Positions 7,626-15,562 of a stretch of DNA of 64,000 nt are shown piece by piece (position 1 is the stretch's first letter; each line of letters opens with the position of its first letter). The stretch is from positions 1 to 64,000 of the forward strand of contig JAFLTQ010000011.1 in the NCBI GenBank assembly GCA_022510385.1, written 5' to 3'. The translations under genes were made by a program, and so were the position numbers. The notes beneath the pieces were generated by a model that saw nothing but the letters and a program-made list of their open reading frames with translations, ran no database searches and had not been told where the DNA came from. This DNA comes from Muribaculaceae bacterium (GTDB taxonomy: Bacteria; Bacteroidota; Bacteroidia; Bacteroidales; Muribaculaceae).

Positions 7626-8414
7626 TTATTGGAGATTTTTCAACCAGGCAGTTAATTCCTGCAGCATTTGGTCACGGTGTTTAAAATTAGTCCTATATCC
7701 CCAACCATGTCCTTGGTCAGGATATATGAACATTGCTACCGGAACCCCGTTTTCTACTAATGAATTATAGTAAAGAATACTGTTAATAGGCTTCACTACA
7801 TTGTCATCGCTGCAAAGAGCCATGAATACTGGACTCGTTGTAGGAGTCACTTTCTTATCTGACGACCATTCCATAACTTCTTCCTCGGTTGGGTCATCAC
7901 CTAAAAAACCTTTTCTGGTGCCGGAATGGGTGATATCTTTATCCAGGGATATCACGGGATAAAAAAGGATCTGAAAAGCCGGATTGCACTCTTCAGTAGG
8001 GTGAGTGGCCAGAGTCGATGCCAAATGCCCACCTGCCGAAGAGCCCATGATACCAATCTTGTCGGGTTTTATATTCCAGTTTTCAGCGCTGTCTTTTAAA
8101 ATCACGAAAGCTTTCCTGATGTCGTTCATTGGAATATTTTTATCTCCGTTGGGTAAATCATATTCCACCACAGCATAGGTAAACCCTAAATTATTGAAAT
8201 AGGGTGCCCAGTAATATCCTTCATGATTTTGTGCAAGGTGAGAATAACCGCCACCGGGACAAGCCACGATTGTTTTCCCGTTTTCAGTTGTCTTGGGAGG
8301 GAGGAAAACTTTCATTTTCGGAGATTCGAATTCCACTACTTTTGATTGAGCAAAAAGCGTGTTACTTAAAGTAGTTAACCCTAAAATTAGAATTAAAGTG
8401 AGAGTTTTGATCAT
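7626..8414 (-). CDS. Secreted alpha/beta-hydrolase, acetylesterase-like
   Basis: 262 residues with a clear Sec signal peptide (residues 1-22, ending TLFAQ). The alpha/beta-hydrolase fold shows the oxyanion region CPGGGYSHLA near residue 51, the nucleophile elbow GSSAGGHLAS near residue 125, an acid in LCSDDNVVKP and the catalytic His in YPDQGHGWGY. This set is typical of acetyl/xylan esterases of the BD-FAE/hormone-sensitive-lipase-like group. It probably removes acetyl groups from rhamnogalacturonan or xylan oligosaccharides in the periplasm. The location upstream of rhaM supports a pectin link. Exact substrate not readable. Confidence 0.8.
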   Translation of the reverse strand: MIKTLTLILILGLTTLSNTLFAQSKVVEFESPKMKVFLPPKTTENGKTIVACPGGGYSHLAQNHEGYYWAPYFNNLGFTYAVVEYDLPNGDKNIPMNDIRKAFVILKDSAENWNIKPDKIGIMGSSAGGHLASTLATHPTEECNPAFQILFYPVISLDKDITHSGTRKGFLGDDPTEEEVMEWSSDKKVTPTTSPVFMALCSDDNVVKPINSILYYNSLVENGVPVAMFIYPDQGHGWGYRTNFKHRDQMLQELTAWLKNLQ

Positions 8415-8763
8415 GGTTCAAAAAGTTTATTGTAAAAATATACAGAATATTCTTATATAATATTGTTTTTATGTACATTTAAAGTGTAATGCAGTGTAAA
8501 TATAAGGATTTTATGGTATATGGACATAATTACAATAAAGATGAATAAAGCTTATGGGTTGATTCGCTTATTACTCCTTACTTTTGTGTCACTAAAACAG
8601 AATATTTAAAATATCTTGAAACTTAACAAATACCCTTTATAGTTAACCTCTTTGATAGAATTATAAGTGTTTCAAAGTACAATTTGAGAAAGACCCCTCC
8701 GTTTATCAAAAAGAGAATAGAAACAAAAACATACAGACAGTCTCACTCTTGATAAAACATCTG
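8415..8763. other. Divergent intergenic region (esterase / GH2)
   Basis: AT-rich, no gene visible. One -7-like box on the + strand, TACTTTTG at 8579-8586 with GTTG 17 nt upstream, could drive the GH2-uxuA operon with a leader of about 170 nt. No convincing promoter was found for the minus-strand esterase. Confidence 0.35.
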
Positions 8764-11172
8764 ATGAATAATAAGATATCCTCTATTTCCCGAGTAATTT
8801 CAGTCATAGCTTGTTTAATTATTTTCAACAATCTTCATGCTCGCCAGGTAATAAACTTCAATTCCGACTGGGAATTCAAATATCTTGATAACCCTTTAGA
8901 TACTCTGTGGAAACAGGTGAATTTACCCCATGACTTTCAGATTTCACAGCCATGGCAGGTTCCTTCAGTCGATGATAAGGGTGATTCTTCAAATCAGATG
9001 GCAAATATTGCTTCGCGTCTCAGTTCACGTGGATTCAAAGAGATGGGGAAAGGAATCTATAGAAAGACGTTTGTGCCTTCCAACGACTGGAAAGGGAAAA
9101 GAGTGTTAATAGATTTCGAAGGAATAATGCTCAGAGGTGATGCTTATTTGAATGGTGAAAGAATCGGAGGAACTGATTACGGGTATTTAGGGTTTGAATC
9201 AGATATCTCAAAAAAGTTGAAATTTGGAGAGGAGAATCTGATTGAGGTGATTAGCGATACAGGTGATCCTGAGAATTCAAGATGGTATACCGGAGGAGGT
9301 CTTTATCGAGATGTCAATCTAATATTGACAGATCCTGATGCATATTTTACCCGAAATTCCCTATATGTCACTACCCCTGAAATCTCGGATAATGAGGCTT
9401 TGATTGTTGTCAATGGCGAATTAAGTATGCAGCAGAAGCATCATCCGGATTCTGTGAATATAGGACTTAGGATACTGGATACGGAGGGTAGCTCCATCTA
9501 TGAATCGATAAAAAAACACAGACTGAATAAACGACAGAGAGTGAGGGAATTCTCTTTGGATTCCATAATTCTACATAATATCAACCTTTGGGATTTGGAG
9601 ACTCCTTATCTCTATACGCTTGAAGCCACTATATATGATGAAAATGGTAATACGGCTGATCAAGTTTCTAAAAGGTTCGGAATACGCGAAATAGAGTTCT
9701 CACCTGAATTCGGTTTCAAATTAAACGGGAAGAAAGTATTGTTGAAAGGTATTGCCAATCATCACACCCTTGGCGCTCTCGGAGCAGCTGCTTATCCGCG
9801 GGCTATGGAAAAACGCCTTGATTTGCTGAAAGAATTTGGGTTTAATCATGTTCGAACATCCCACAATCCCTATAGTGAGTCGTTTTTAGATTTATGTGAT
9901 GAAAAGGGAATCTTGGTGGTGGATGAGCTTTATGATAAGTGGACCACTCAATATGCCGGAGGTCGCAAAGAATGGAATGAGCAATGGCTGCATGATGTCC
10001 CGGAATGGATCAAAAGAGACCGGAACCATCCGTCTGTGGTCATCTGGAGTCTCGGAAACGAATTGCAACTTATTCCAAACTTGCCATATAACGACTGGGG
10101 AGTAACTCCTTATAAACTGCAAAAGACTCTTCTTAATAAATATGATACAACCCGTCCGGTCACTGTTGCCATGCATCCCCGAGGCCGAAATGAATTTACG
10201 GACTCTCTGCCGGCTCCATTAGTGATGGAAACTGATATTGCTGCCTACAATTATCGCTATATGTATTTTCCCGGGGATGGAGAAAAATTTCCTTGGATGA
10301 TGTTTTATCAGAGCGAGGCAAATGCTTCCGGGATGCCCGGTAATTTTTTCAACATGGATCTCGACCGAGTGATTGGTCTGGCATATTGGGGCGCTATTGA
10401 TTATCTGGGAGAATCAAAAGGCTGGCCTGCAAAAGGTTGGACAGAGGGAGTATTTGATATTTCCCTGCAACCTAAACCTACTGCTTATTTTCTTAAGAGT
10501 TATTTTAAGCCTGAAGAGCCTATGGTCAGAATCGGTATATTTGAAAGTGATGACAATCGTGAATGGAACGATGTCAAAGTGGGGACAACAAAACTATCAG
10601 AAAACTGGAACCGTCAACCGGATTCTTTTGTGAAGGTCTTTACATTCACCAACGGTGATGAGGTGGAATTGCAAGTTAACGGGCAAACCATAGGGAGAAA
10701 GCAAAATAACAAATCAGATAGCAATCAACGCAACAGCATAGTGTGGGAGAATGTGCCTTATTCACCCGGAGAAATTAAAGCTACTTCATTTCAAAACGGA
10801 GTGGCTGTAGCTACTCATTCTATAAAGACAGCGGATAAGCCGGTGGCTTTAAAAGCGGAGTTTGATAATGAAAACTGGAATGCAACGGGTCAAGACCTCC
10901 AGCATGTGGTCGTAACTGCAATTGATGGAAACGGAATTGTTAACCCGTTGGCTAATGGAATTGTCACTTTCGACGTGGAAGGACCCGCTGAAATAATAGG
11001 GGTCATAAATGGAGACATCTATTCAAATGAACTTTTTTCAGGCAAACAACATTCCCTGCATGAAGGCAGAGTCACTGCCATTCTTCGCTCAAAAAATCAA
11101 CCCGGAGAAATTACTCTTAAAGCCACATCCCCGGGTATGGCATCTGCTTTACTGAATTTACAAACTAATTAA
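8764..11172 (+). CDS. GH2 family glycoside hydrolase (beta-galactosidase-like), secreted
   Basis: 802 residues from ATG 8764; an in-frame TTG at 8749 is upstream of a complete signal peptide (MNNKISSISRVISVIACLII...HA) and is not needed. Domain order: jelly-roll sugar-binding domain (~25-200), Ig-like domain, TIM barrel with acid/base E433 in WSLGNELQL and the probable nucleophile E518 in FYQSEANAS, then DUF4982-type and Ig-like C-terminal domains (~590-802). The arrangement is typical of Bacteroidota exo-beta-galactosidase/glucuronidase-like enzymes acting on plant glycans in the periplasm. It precedes uxuA, so a uronide or galactoside from pectin is a reasonable guess. Specificity cannot be read. 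Confidence 0.85.
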   Translation: MNNKISSISRVISVIACLIIFNNLHARQVINFNSDWEFKYLDNPLDTLWKQVNLPHDFQISQPWQVPSVDDKGDSSNQMANIASRLSSRGFKEMGKGIYRKTFVPSNDWKGKRVLIDFEGIMLRGDAYLNGERIGGTDYGYLGFESDISKKLKFGEENLIEVISDTGDPENSRWYTGGGLYRDVNLILTDPDAYFTRNSLYVTTPEISDNEALIVVNGELSMQQKHHPDSVNIGLRILDTEGSSIYESIKKHRLNKRQRVREFSLDSIILHNINLWDLETPYLYTLEATIYDENGNTADQVSKRFGIREIEFSPEFGFKLNGKKVLLKGIANHHTLGALGAAAYPRAMEKRLDLLKEFGFNHVRTSHNPYSESFLDLCDEKGILVVDELYDKWTTQYAGGRKEWNEQWLHDVPEWIKRDRNHPSVVIWSLGNELQLIPNLPYNDWGVTPYKLQKTLLNKYDTTRPVTVAMHPRGRNEFTDSLPAPLVMETDIAAYNYRYMYFPGDGEKFPWMMFYQSEANASGMPGNFFNMDLDRVIGLAYWGAIDYLGESKGWPAKGWTEGVFDISLQPKPTAYFLKSYFKPEEPMVRIGIFESDDNREWNDVKVGTTKLSENWNRQPDSFVKVFTFTNGDEVELQVNGQTIGRKQNNKSDSNQRNSIVWENVPYSPGEIKATSFQNGVAVATHSIKTADKPVALKAEFDNENWNATGQDLQHVVVTAIDGNGIVNPLANGIVTFDVEGPAEIIGVINGDIYSNELFSGKQHSLHEGRVTAILRSKNQPGEITLKATSPGMASALLNLQTN

Positions 11173-11296
11173 TTTCCAACCGTTAACTCCATATAATAGT
11201 GAATAATGAGATTTAGAAAGGTTTGTCAAAACAGCGAATTATGGTGGCAAAATGTTTTATATCATCCCAAGAAAAAACACCCGATATGAAGTGTTA

Positions 11297-11320
11297 TAAC
11301 TCCAACAACTCTAATAACTA
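11297..11320 (+). repeat. Solo AAC-type arm upstream of uxuA
   Basis: A short run of AACTCCAAC/AACTCTAAT units ends 4 nt before the uxuA ATG (11325). No matching GTT arm is visible in the preceding 120 nt, so this looks like a half or decayed copy of the junction elements. Confidence 0.6.
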
Positions 11321-11324
11321 ATGT

Positions 11325-12491
11325 ATGCAAAAGACTTGGCGCTGGTTCGGACCAAAAGATCCCATCACTCTTGAAATGCTAAAACAAATAGGGGTGGAAG
11401 GTATCGTAACTTCTCTTCATCACATTCCCAATGGTGAAGTTTGGAGTCTTAAAGAAATCAACAAGATGAAGGATTTCATAGAGGAAAGAGGATTGAAATG
11501 GAGTGTGGTGGAATCTCTTCCCGTTTCCGAATCCATAAAATATGGAGGGGAAGATCGTGATGACCTTATAGAGAAATATAAGGAGAGTCTAAGAAATCTG
11601 GGTAAAGCCGGAGTTAAGACCATCTGTTATAATTTCATGCCGGTACTCGACTGGGCGCGTACCGACCTTGAATACCCGAATCCTGACGGCACTTCCAATC
11701 TCTATTTCAACCGGGCTGAATTTGCTTATTTCGATATAAATATTCTGAAGAGGGAGGGAGCTGAAAAAGATTATGACGAGGAGACGCTCCATAGAATGAG
11801 GGAAGAAATAGCCCCAAAAATGGATGCCGAAGCCGAACAAAGACTTGTTGAAAACATAATCGTGAAAACACAAGGGTTCGTCAACGGGAATATCTCTGAA
11901 AATGATCTCAATCCGGTGGAGAAATTCAAAGGACTCTTGGATTTATATAAGGGCATAGATAAGAAACAATTACAGGAGAATATGGCTTATTTTCTTAATG
12001 CCATAATGCCGGTTTGTGATGAATATGATATCAATATGTGTGTTCATCCGGATGATCCTCCGATGCCAATATTAGGTTTGCCGAGAATTGTGACATGTGA
12101 CCAAGATATTCAGGATTTCCTGGATTCTGTGCCAAATAAACATAATGGATTGACATTCTGTGCAGGCTCTTTAAGCGGGGGAGCACATAATGACGTTCCC
12201 GCTTTGGCAAAGAAATATGCCAAGCGAACGCATTTCGTGCATGCCCGCATCTGTAATGTTATGCCGAATGGCGACTTCAAAGAGTCTTCTCATCTTGATC
12301 CGAGATTAGTGGATATTGTCAGAACTTTTGAAAGAGAAAATCCAAATATACCTATGCGTGTTGACCATGCCCCACTTATGCTCGGAGATGAAAAGATGGG
12401 ATATAATGCCGGATATTCTTTCCATGGCAGGATGCTTGCCTTGGGAATGGTTTCCGGGATTATGGCAGCGGTTGCTTCGCAAAGTTGTTGA
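11325..12491 (+). CDS. uxuA: D-mannonate dehydratase
   Basis: 388 residues. Recognised by MQKTWRWFGPKDPITLEMLKQIGVEGIVTSLHHIPNGEVW at the N-terminus, 'YNFMPVLDWARTDL', the metal-binding 'MCVHPDDPP', the 'FCAGSLS' loop, and 'FVHARICN' and 'RVDHAPLM' near the end. It dehydrates D-mannonate to 2-keto-3-deoxygluconate in the cytoplasm (glucuronate branch). ATG 11325 is used; a nearer ATG at 11321 is out of frame. The last codons S-C and the TGA stop are encoded by the start of the GTT arm at 12483, the same phase as in rhaB. Downstream gene: SDR oxidoreductase after the four-helix-bundle insertion. Confidence 0.95.
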   Translation: MQKTWRWFGPKDPITLEMLKQIGVEGIVTSLHHIPNGEVWSLKEINKMKDFIEERGLKWSVVESLPVSESIKYGGEDRDDLIEKYKESLRNLGKAGVKTICYNFMPVLDWARTDLEYPNPDGTSNLYFNRAEFAYFDINILKREGAEKDYDEETLHRMREEIAPKMDAEAEQRLVENIIVKTQGFVNGNISENDLNPVEKFKGLLDLYKGIDKKQLQENMAYFLNAIMPVCDEYDINMCVHPDDPPMPILGLPRIVTCDQDIQDFLDSVPNKHNGLTFCAGSLSGGAHNDVPALAKKYAKRTHFVHARICNVMPNGDFKESSHLDPRLVDIVRTFERENPNIPMRVDHAPLMLGDEKMGYNAGYSFHGRMLALGMVSGIMAAVASQSC

Positions 12492-12547
12492 AGTTGTTGA
12501 AGTTGTTAAAGTTTTTATTGTTTTTATTGTTTTTATAGTTTTTATAG
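12483..12547 (+). repeat. GTT arm of the four-helix-bundle element
   Basis: Units GTTGTTGAA, GTTGTTGAA, GTTGTTAAA, then T-rich derivatives (GTTTTTATT, GTTTTTATA). The first 31 nt are the exact reverse complement of 12929-12959. The uxuA stop codon (TGA, 12489-12491) is inside the arm. Confidence 0.85.
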
Positions 12548-12555
12548 AAATTTAA

Positions 12556-12918
12556 ATGAAAACTTCTGATTATAAAGATTTAAAGATATGGATAAAATCC
12601 ATGGATTTAGCAAAAATAATTTATACATTAACTCAACGGTTCCCTAAGGAAGAGATATTTGGTCTGACATCTCAAATGAGAAGATGTGCTGTTTCAATTC
12701 CATCTAATATTGCTGAGGGACATGCAAGGAATTCAAAAAAAGATTTTATTCATTTTCTTAAAATATCTTTAGGGTCTAATGCTGAATTAGAAACTCAAGC
12801 AATATTGAGTCAAAATTTTGACTATATTACAATAGATGAGTTATCCCAAATACAAAAGGAGACCAAAGAAATTAGTAAAATGATAATTTCTCTTATACAT
12901 CATCTCCAACAACTCTAA
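12556..12918 (+). CDS. Four-helix-bundle protein (23S rRNA intervening-sequence / S23 family)
   Basis: 120 residues. The opening 'DYKDLKIWIKSMDLAKIIYTLTQRFPKEE' and the signature 'GLTSQMRRCAVSIPSNIAEGHARNSKKDFIHFLKISLGSNAELETQ' (residues ~34-80) are hallmarks of the S23/IVS four-helix-bundle family, which also includes Avd of diversity-generating retroelements. These proteins form basic pentameric barrels thought to bind nucleic acid; the function outside rRNA spacers is unknown. The gene is embedded in an operon between uxuA and an SDR gene, flanked by inverted repeat arms. Its last residues LQQL and the TAA stop are read from the AAC arm. No reverse transcriptase or variable repeat is nearby, so not a DGR. 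Confidence 0.9.
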   Translation: MKTSDYKDLKIWIKSMDLAKIIYTLTQRFPKEEIFGLTSQMRRCAVSIPSNIAEGHARNSKKDFIHFLKISLGSNAELETQAILSQNFDYITIDELSQIQKETKEISKMIISLIHHLQQL

Positions 12919-12986
12919 CAACTCTAACAACTTTAACAACTTCAACAACTTCAACAACTCCAACAACTCCAACAACTCTAACAACT
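12904..12986 (+). repeat. AAC arm of the four-helix-bundle element
   Basis: Nine consecutive 9-bp units of type CTYYAACAA (CTCCAACAA, CTCTAACAA, CTTTAACAA, CTTCAACAA) plus CT, ending at the base before ATG of the SDR gene. Units four to seven hold the 31-bp complement of the GTT arm. Confidence 0.88.
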
Positions 12987-13802
12987 ATGAACTTATTTGA
13001 TATAAAAGGGAACGTAACAGTGATAACCGGAGGTACGGGTGTATTGGGCCGTGCTATTGCCAAATATCTTGCCTGTAACGGAGCAAAAGTTATCATCCTC
13101 GGACGCAAGGAAGACGTCGGATCCGAGATAGTAAAAGAAATCGAGTCAGTGAAACCGGAGGGTTCCATTGAATTCATGAAGACAAATGTGCTTGACAGAG
13201 CTACTGTAGAAAAAAACTGTGCTGATATTGTAAGTAAATATGGAAAAGTCGACACATTGCTCAATGCAGCGGGCGGCAATATGCCGGGAGCGACAATAGC
13301 TCCGGATAAGAATTTCTTTGATCTTGACCCTGAACAGTTTGAGAAAGTTCTGACCCTTAATCTCACCGGAACTGTCATCCCGACCCAAGTTTTCCTGACC
13401 CCTATGGTAGCTCAAGGGAAAGGGAGCATTATAAATTTTTCTTCTATGTCAGCTTTCCGACCTCTCACCAGAGTTTGTGGTTACTCTGCAGCCAAAGCCG
13501 GCATCTCTAACTTCACAGCTTACATGGCAACTGAGTGTGCCCGCAAATTCGGAGAAGGCATCAGGGTGAATGCTATAGCTCCCGGATTTTTCCTTACAGA
13601 ACAGAATCGCTCTCTTTTGACAAATCCTGATGGAAGTTACACTCAGAGGGGTCAAGATGTGATCAGGCAGACTCCTTTCGGTCGAATGGGTAAACCGGAA
13701 GAACTATGCGGCACGATTCATTATCTAATGAGCGAGGCTTCAAAATTTGTCACCGGAACCGTAGCCATTGTCGATGGCGGTTTCAATGTCCTGGCTATGT
13801 AG
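12987..13802 (+). CDS. SDR oxidoreductase, probable D-mannonate/fructuronate oxidoreductase
   Basis: 271 residues. NAD(P) motif TGGTGVLG near residues 14-21 (ITGGTGVLGRAIAK), NAAGG near 93, catalytic Ser in INFSSMSAF and YSAAKAG (Tyr/Lys pair near residues 169-173), and the C-terminal VTGTVAIVDGGFN. SDR enzymes of this kind replace the long-chain UxuB in Bacteroidota and reduce D-fructuronate to D-mannonate, consistent with uxuA upstream. The ATG follows the AAC arm directly with no ribosome-binding site, exactly as for rhaD. Function inferred from family and neighbour; SDR membership is certain. Confidence 0.85.
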   Translation: MNLFDIKGNVTVITGGTGVLGRAIAKYLACNGAKVIILGRKEDVGSEIVKEIESVKPEGSIEFMKTNVLDRATVEKNCADIVSKYGKVDTLLNAAGGNMPGATIAPDKNFFDLDPEQFEKVLTLNLTGTVIPTQVFLTPMVAQGKGSIINFSSMSAFRPLTRVCGYSAAKAGISNFTAYMATECARKFGEGIRVNAIAPGFFLTEQNRSLLTNPDGSYTQRGQDVIRQTPFGRMGKPEELCGTIHYLMSEASKFVTGTVAIVDGGFNVLAM

Positions 13803-13829
13803 ATTAAAGAATCAGTTTATAAATTGTAT

Positions 13830-15230
13830 TTATTTGTTGAGGCCGGTTATCTCTCGGATAATCTCAGGAATATTTGTATTGTCATGAAGGCCGGCAAATT
13901 TGTCGGCTTCCACTCCTATAGCATATACGGGCACATAGTTGCCGGTGTGATTATAGGTAACCCATCCAATGCCGCAGATATCATTGAAGATATTAAAAAC
14001 AGTCGTTGAAAACTCATCAAAATTTTGATAAAGGGTTTTCTGATCCTCGCTATTCCGCATTTCGAAAGTCTTGGTAAATTTCTCTTCGAGCAAAGCTGTC
14101 TGTTTTTCATTCACAGGTACACCGGCCCAAAAACCTAAATTTTCTTTCAGCATCTCCTTCATATCATCCCATGTAAATACTCTGCGAGATTTAAGTATGG
14201 CCCGGCATTCATCATTGAAACGATCTTTTGAAATTTTCTGATAGTCGATATATTGAGGTTGCATGTTATAGCCGGTAAAAATACTACCTATTGCAAGTCC
14301 ACCGGTATCATGGTCGGCTGTCACTATGATAAGGGTCTCTTCAGGGTGTTCATTATAAAAATTATATGCGAGACGAAGTGTCTGATCAAAGTTCAGAACC
14401 TCTTTTATTGCCGTGCCACCATCATTGGAATGGCCTGCATAGTCAATGTTTCCTCCTTCCACCATCATAAAGAATTTTTCAGGACACCATTTCTGGAGGT
14501 GAGAAAGACATACTTCCGTCATTTCCGGAAGAGTCAAGGCGCCTGGTATGGAATCAACGGTGTAGCCGATCTGATAGGTGTCAATTCCTTCGGGGTTCAC
14601 CATCAGTATTCTTTCGCTTGTTGATGAACGCGCGGCATCAGCGCCCATCACATATTCCATGTTATACTGTTTTAGCACATCGATAAGGTCGTTGGGATTA
14701 CCATCTTTATCCTTTGTTCCCCTCAACTTCGAACCTCCCAGAAACTGATAGCCCGACTGAGCCGCCTGCACGGTTATATCGTAGTACATGCTCCTATGCG
14801 GAACATGAGCATAAAAAGCACCGGGGGTGGCATCATCGGGGGGTACAGATGTCACAAGGCCGATTCCGTAACCTTCAGAAAATAATTGAGCAGCTATTGA
14901 TTCTACGGCCACTGAATCAGTATCCATTCCGAGCATACCGTTTTTGGTCTTATTGCCTGTCGCGAGTGCTGTGCCTGCGGCTGCTGAATCTGTCACAGGT
15001 GAGGAGGCTGAATGGGTTGTCAACATTCCTGCCACCGGGAACTGCATCATTAAGAGCGGTTCCTCATCACTTAGAATCATACGCTTGTAAGCCTGAGTGG
15101 CTGCCACATGGCCCATGCCCATTCCGTCACCGATAAAATAGAAAATATACTTTGGGGATTCCTGTGCACTCAGATTTGAAAAAACAGCAAACAGGATGCT
15201 TGTAAGAAGTGCTGACTTTATTTTGTTCAT
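13830..15230 (-). CDS. Alkaline phosphatase, periplasmic
   Basis: 466 residues. Signal peptide of about 22 residues (ending NLSAQ). Alkaline-phosphatase superfamily motifs: metal-site FIGDGMGMGHV (~32-42), nucleophile segment PVTDSAAAGTALATG with the Ser near residue 82, 'DDATPGAFYAHV', 'EGGNIDYAGHSND' and 'VTADHDTGG' near residue 310, which supply the zinc ligands. It hydrolyses phosphomonoesters in the periplasm. The gene is convergent with the SDR gene (27-nt gap without a visible terminator). It is transcribed alone. Family call is secure; link to phosphate starvation is not shown by the sequence. Confidence 0.9.
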   Translation of the reverse strand: MNKIKSALLTSILFAVFSNLSAQESPKYIFYFIGDGMGMGHVAATQAYKRMILSDEEPLLMMQFPVAGMLTTHSASSPVTDSAAAGTALATGNKTKNGMLGMDTDSVAVESIAAQLFSEGYGIGLVTSVPPDDATPGAFYAHVPHRSMYYDITVQAAQSGYQFLGGSKLRGTKDKDGNPNDLIDVLKQYNMEYVMGADAARSSTSERILMVNPEGIDTYQIGYTVDSIPGALTLPEMTEVCLSHLQKWCPEKFFMMVEGGNIDYAGHSNDGGTAIKEVLNFDQTLRLAYNFYNEHPEETLIIVTADHDTGGLAIGSIFTGYNMQPQYIDYQKISKDRFNDECRAILKSRRVFTWDDMKEMLKENLGFWAGVPVNEKQTALLEEKFTKTFEMRNSEDQKTLYQNFDEFSTTVFNIFNDICGIGWVTYNHTGNYVPVYAIGVEADKFAGLHDNTNIPEIIREITGLNK

Positions 15231-15472
15231 AATGCTGACTATATTTTTTCACAAATAAGTTATTCCGATTTTCAGGAAAGTTCAAGTTATAGTTTTGCAT
15301 GACAAATATAACTCTAATTCTCTAAATTCAGAATCCTTCCAGTATTATATCTAACAAAATTTGATGGGTGAACACAATAAATTTATCTGCAATACGACTT
15401 TTGAAGATGTCGGAGCAAATTTTACACCTTCAGGAACACAACTATTTCAATATGCATTTTGAGATTGATGAC

Positions 15473-15521
15473 AATCCCTCATTGAGGGATTAAAATTTGA
15501 ATTTTGTTCCCTCATTGAAGG
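15473..15521 (+). promoter_or_regulatory. Two-copy palindromic operator in front of the ATPase gene
   Basis: Copy 1 is a perfect 8-bp inverted repeat AATCCCTC-ATT-GAGGGATT (15473-15491). Copy 2 is CCCTCATTGAAGG (15509-15521), one base off. The cores are 33 bp apart, about three helical turns, and the second copy lies between the -33 and -7 boxes. Elsewhere in 15231-15472 no gene is seen. Confidence 0.6.
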
Positions 15522-15537
15522 ATTTTGATTAGATTTG
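15503..15537 (+). promoter_or_regulatory. Promoter of the AAA/DUF4143 ATPase gene
   Basis: TTTG (15503-15506), 23 nt, TAGATTTG (15530-15537), an exact -7 match. ATG is 26 nt further. Confidence 0.6.
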
Positions 15538-15562
15538 CGTAAAATTATAATAGAATTTTATC

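Larger units (their letters stand above)
12483..12986 (+). mobile_element. Candidate IVS-like element with a four-helix-bundle gene
   Basis: From the uxuA stop region to the base before the SDR start codon: GTT-rich arm (12483-12547), four-helix-bundle gene (12556-12918), AAC-rich arm (12904-12986). The arms contain a perfect 31-bp inverted repeat, 12483-12513 with 12929-12959. Empty versions of the same arm-loop-arm layout occur at the rha operon junctions. That a mobile element or RNA-processing unit is involved is inferred from this comparison and from the 23S-rRNA intervening sequences, which also carry S23-family genes inside a long stem. Confidence 0.45.

Noticed and set aside
12556-12918. 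Diversity-generating retroelement (Avd-like protein)
   Set aside because: No reverse transcriptase, template or variable repeat in the surroundings; only the four-helix-bundle family is shared.
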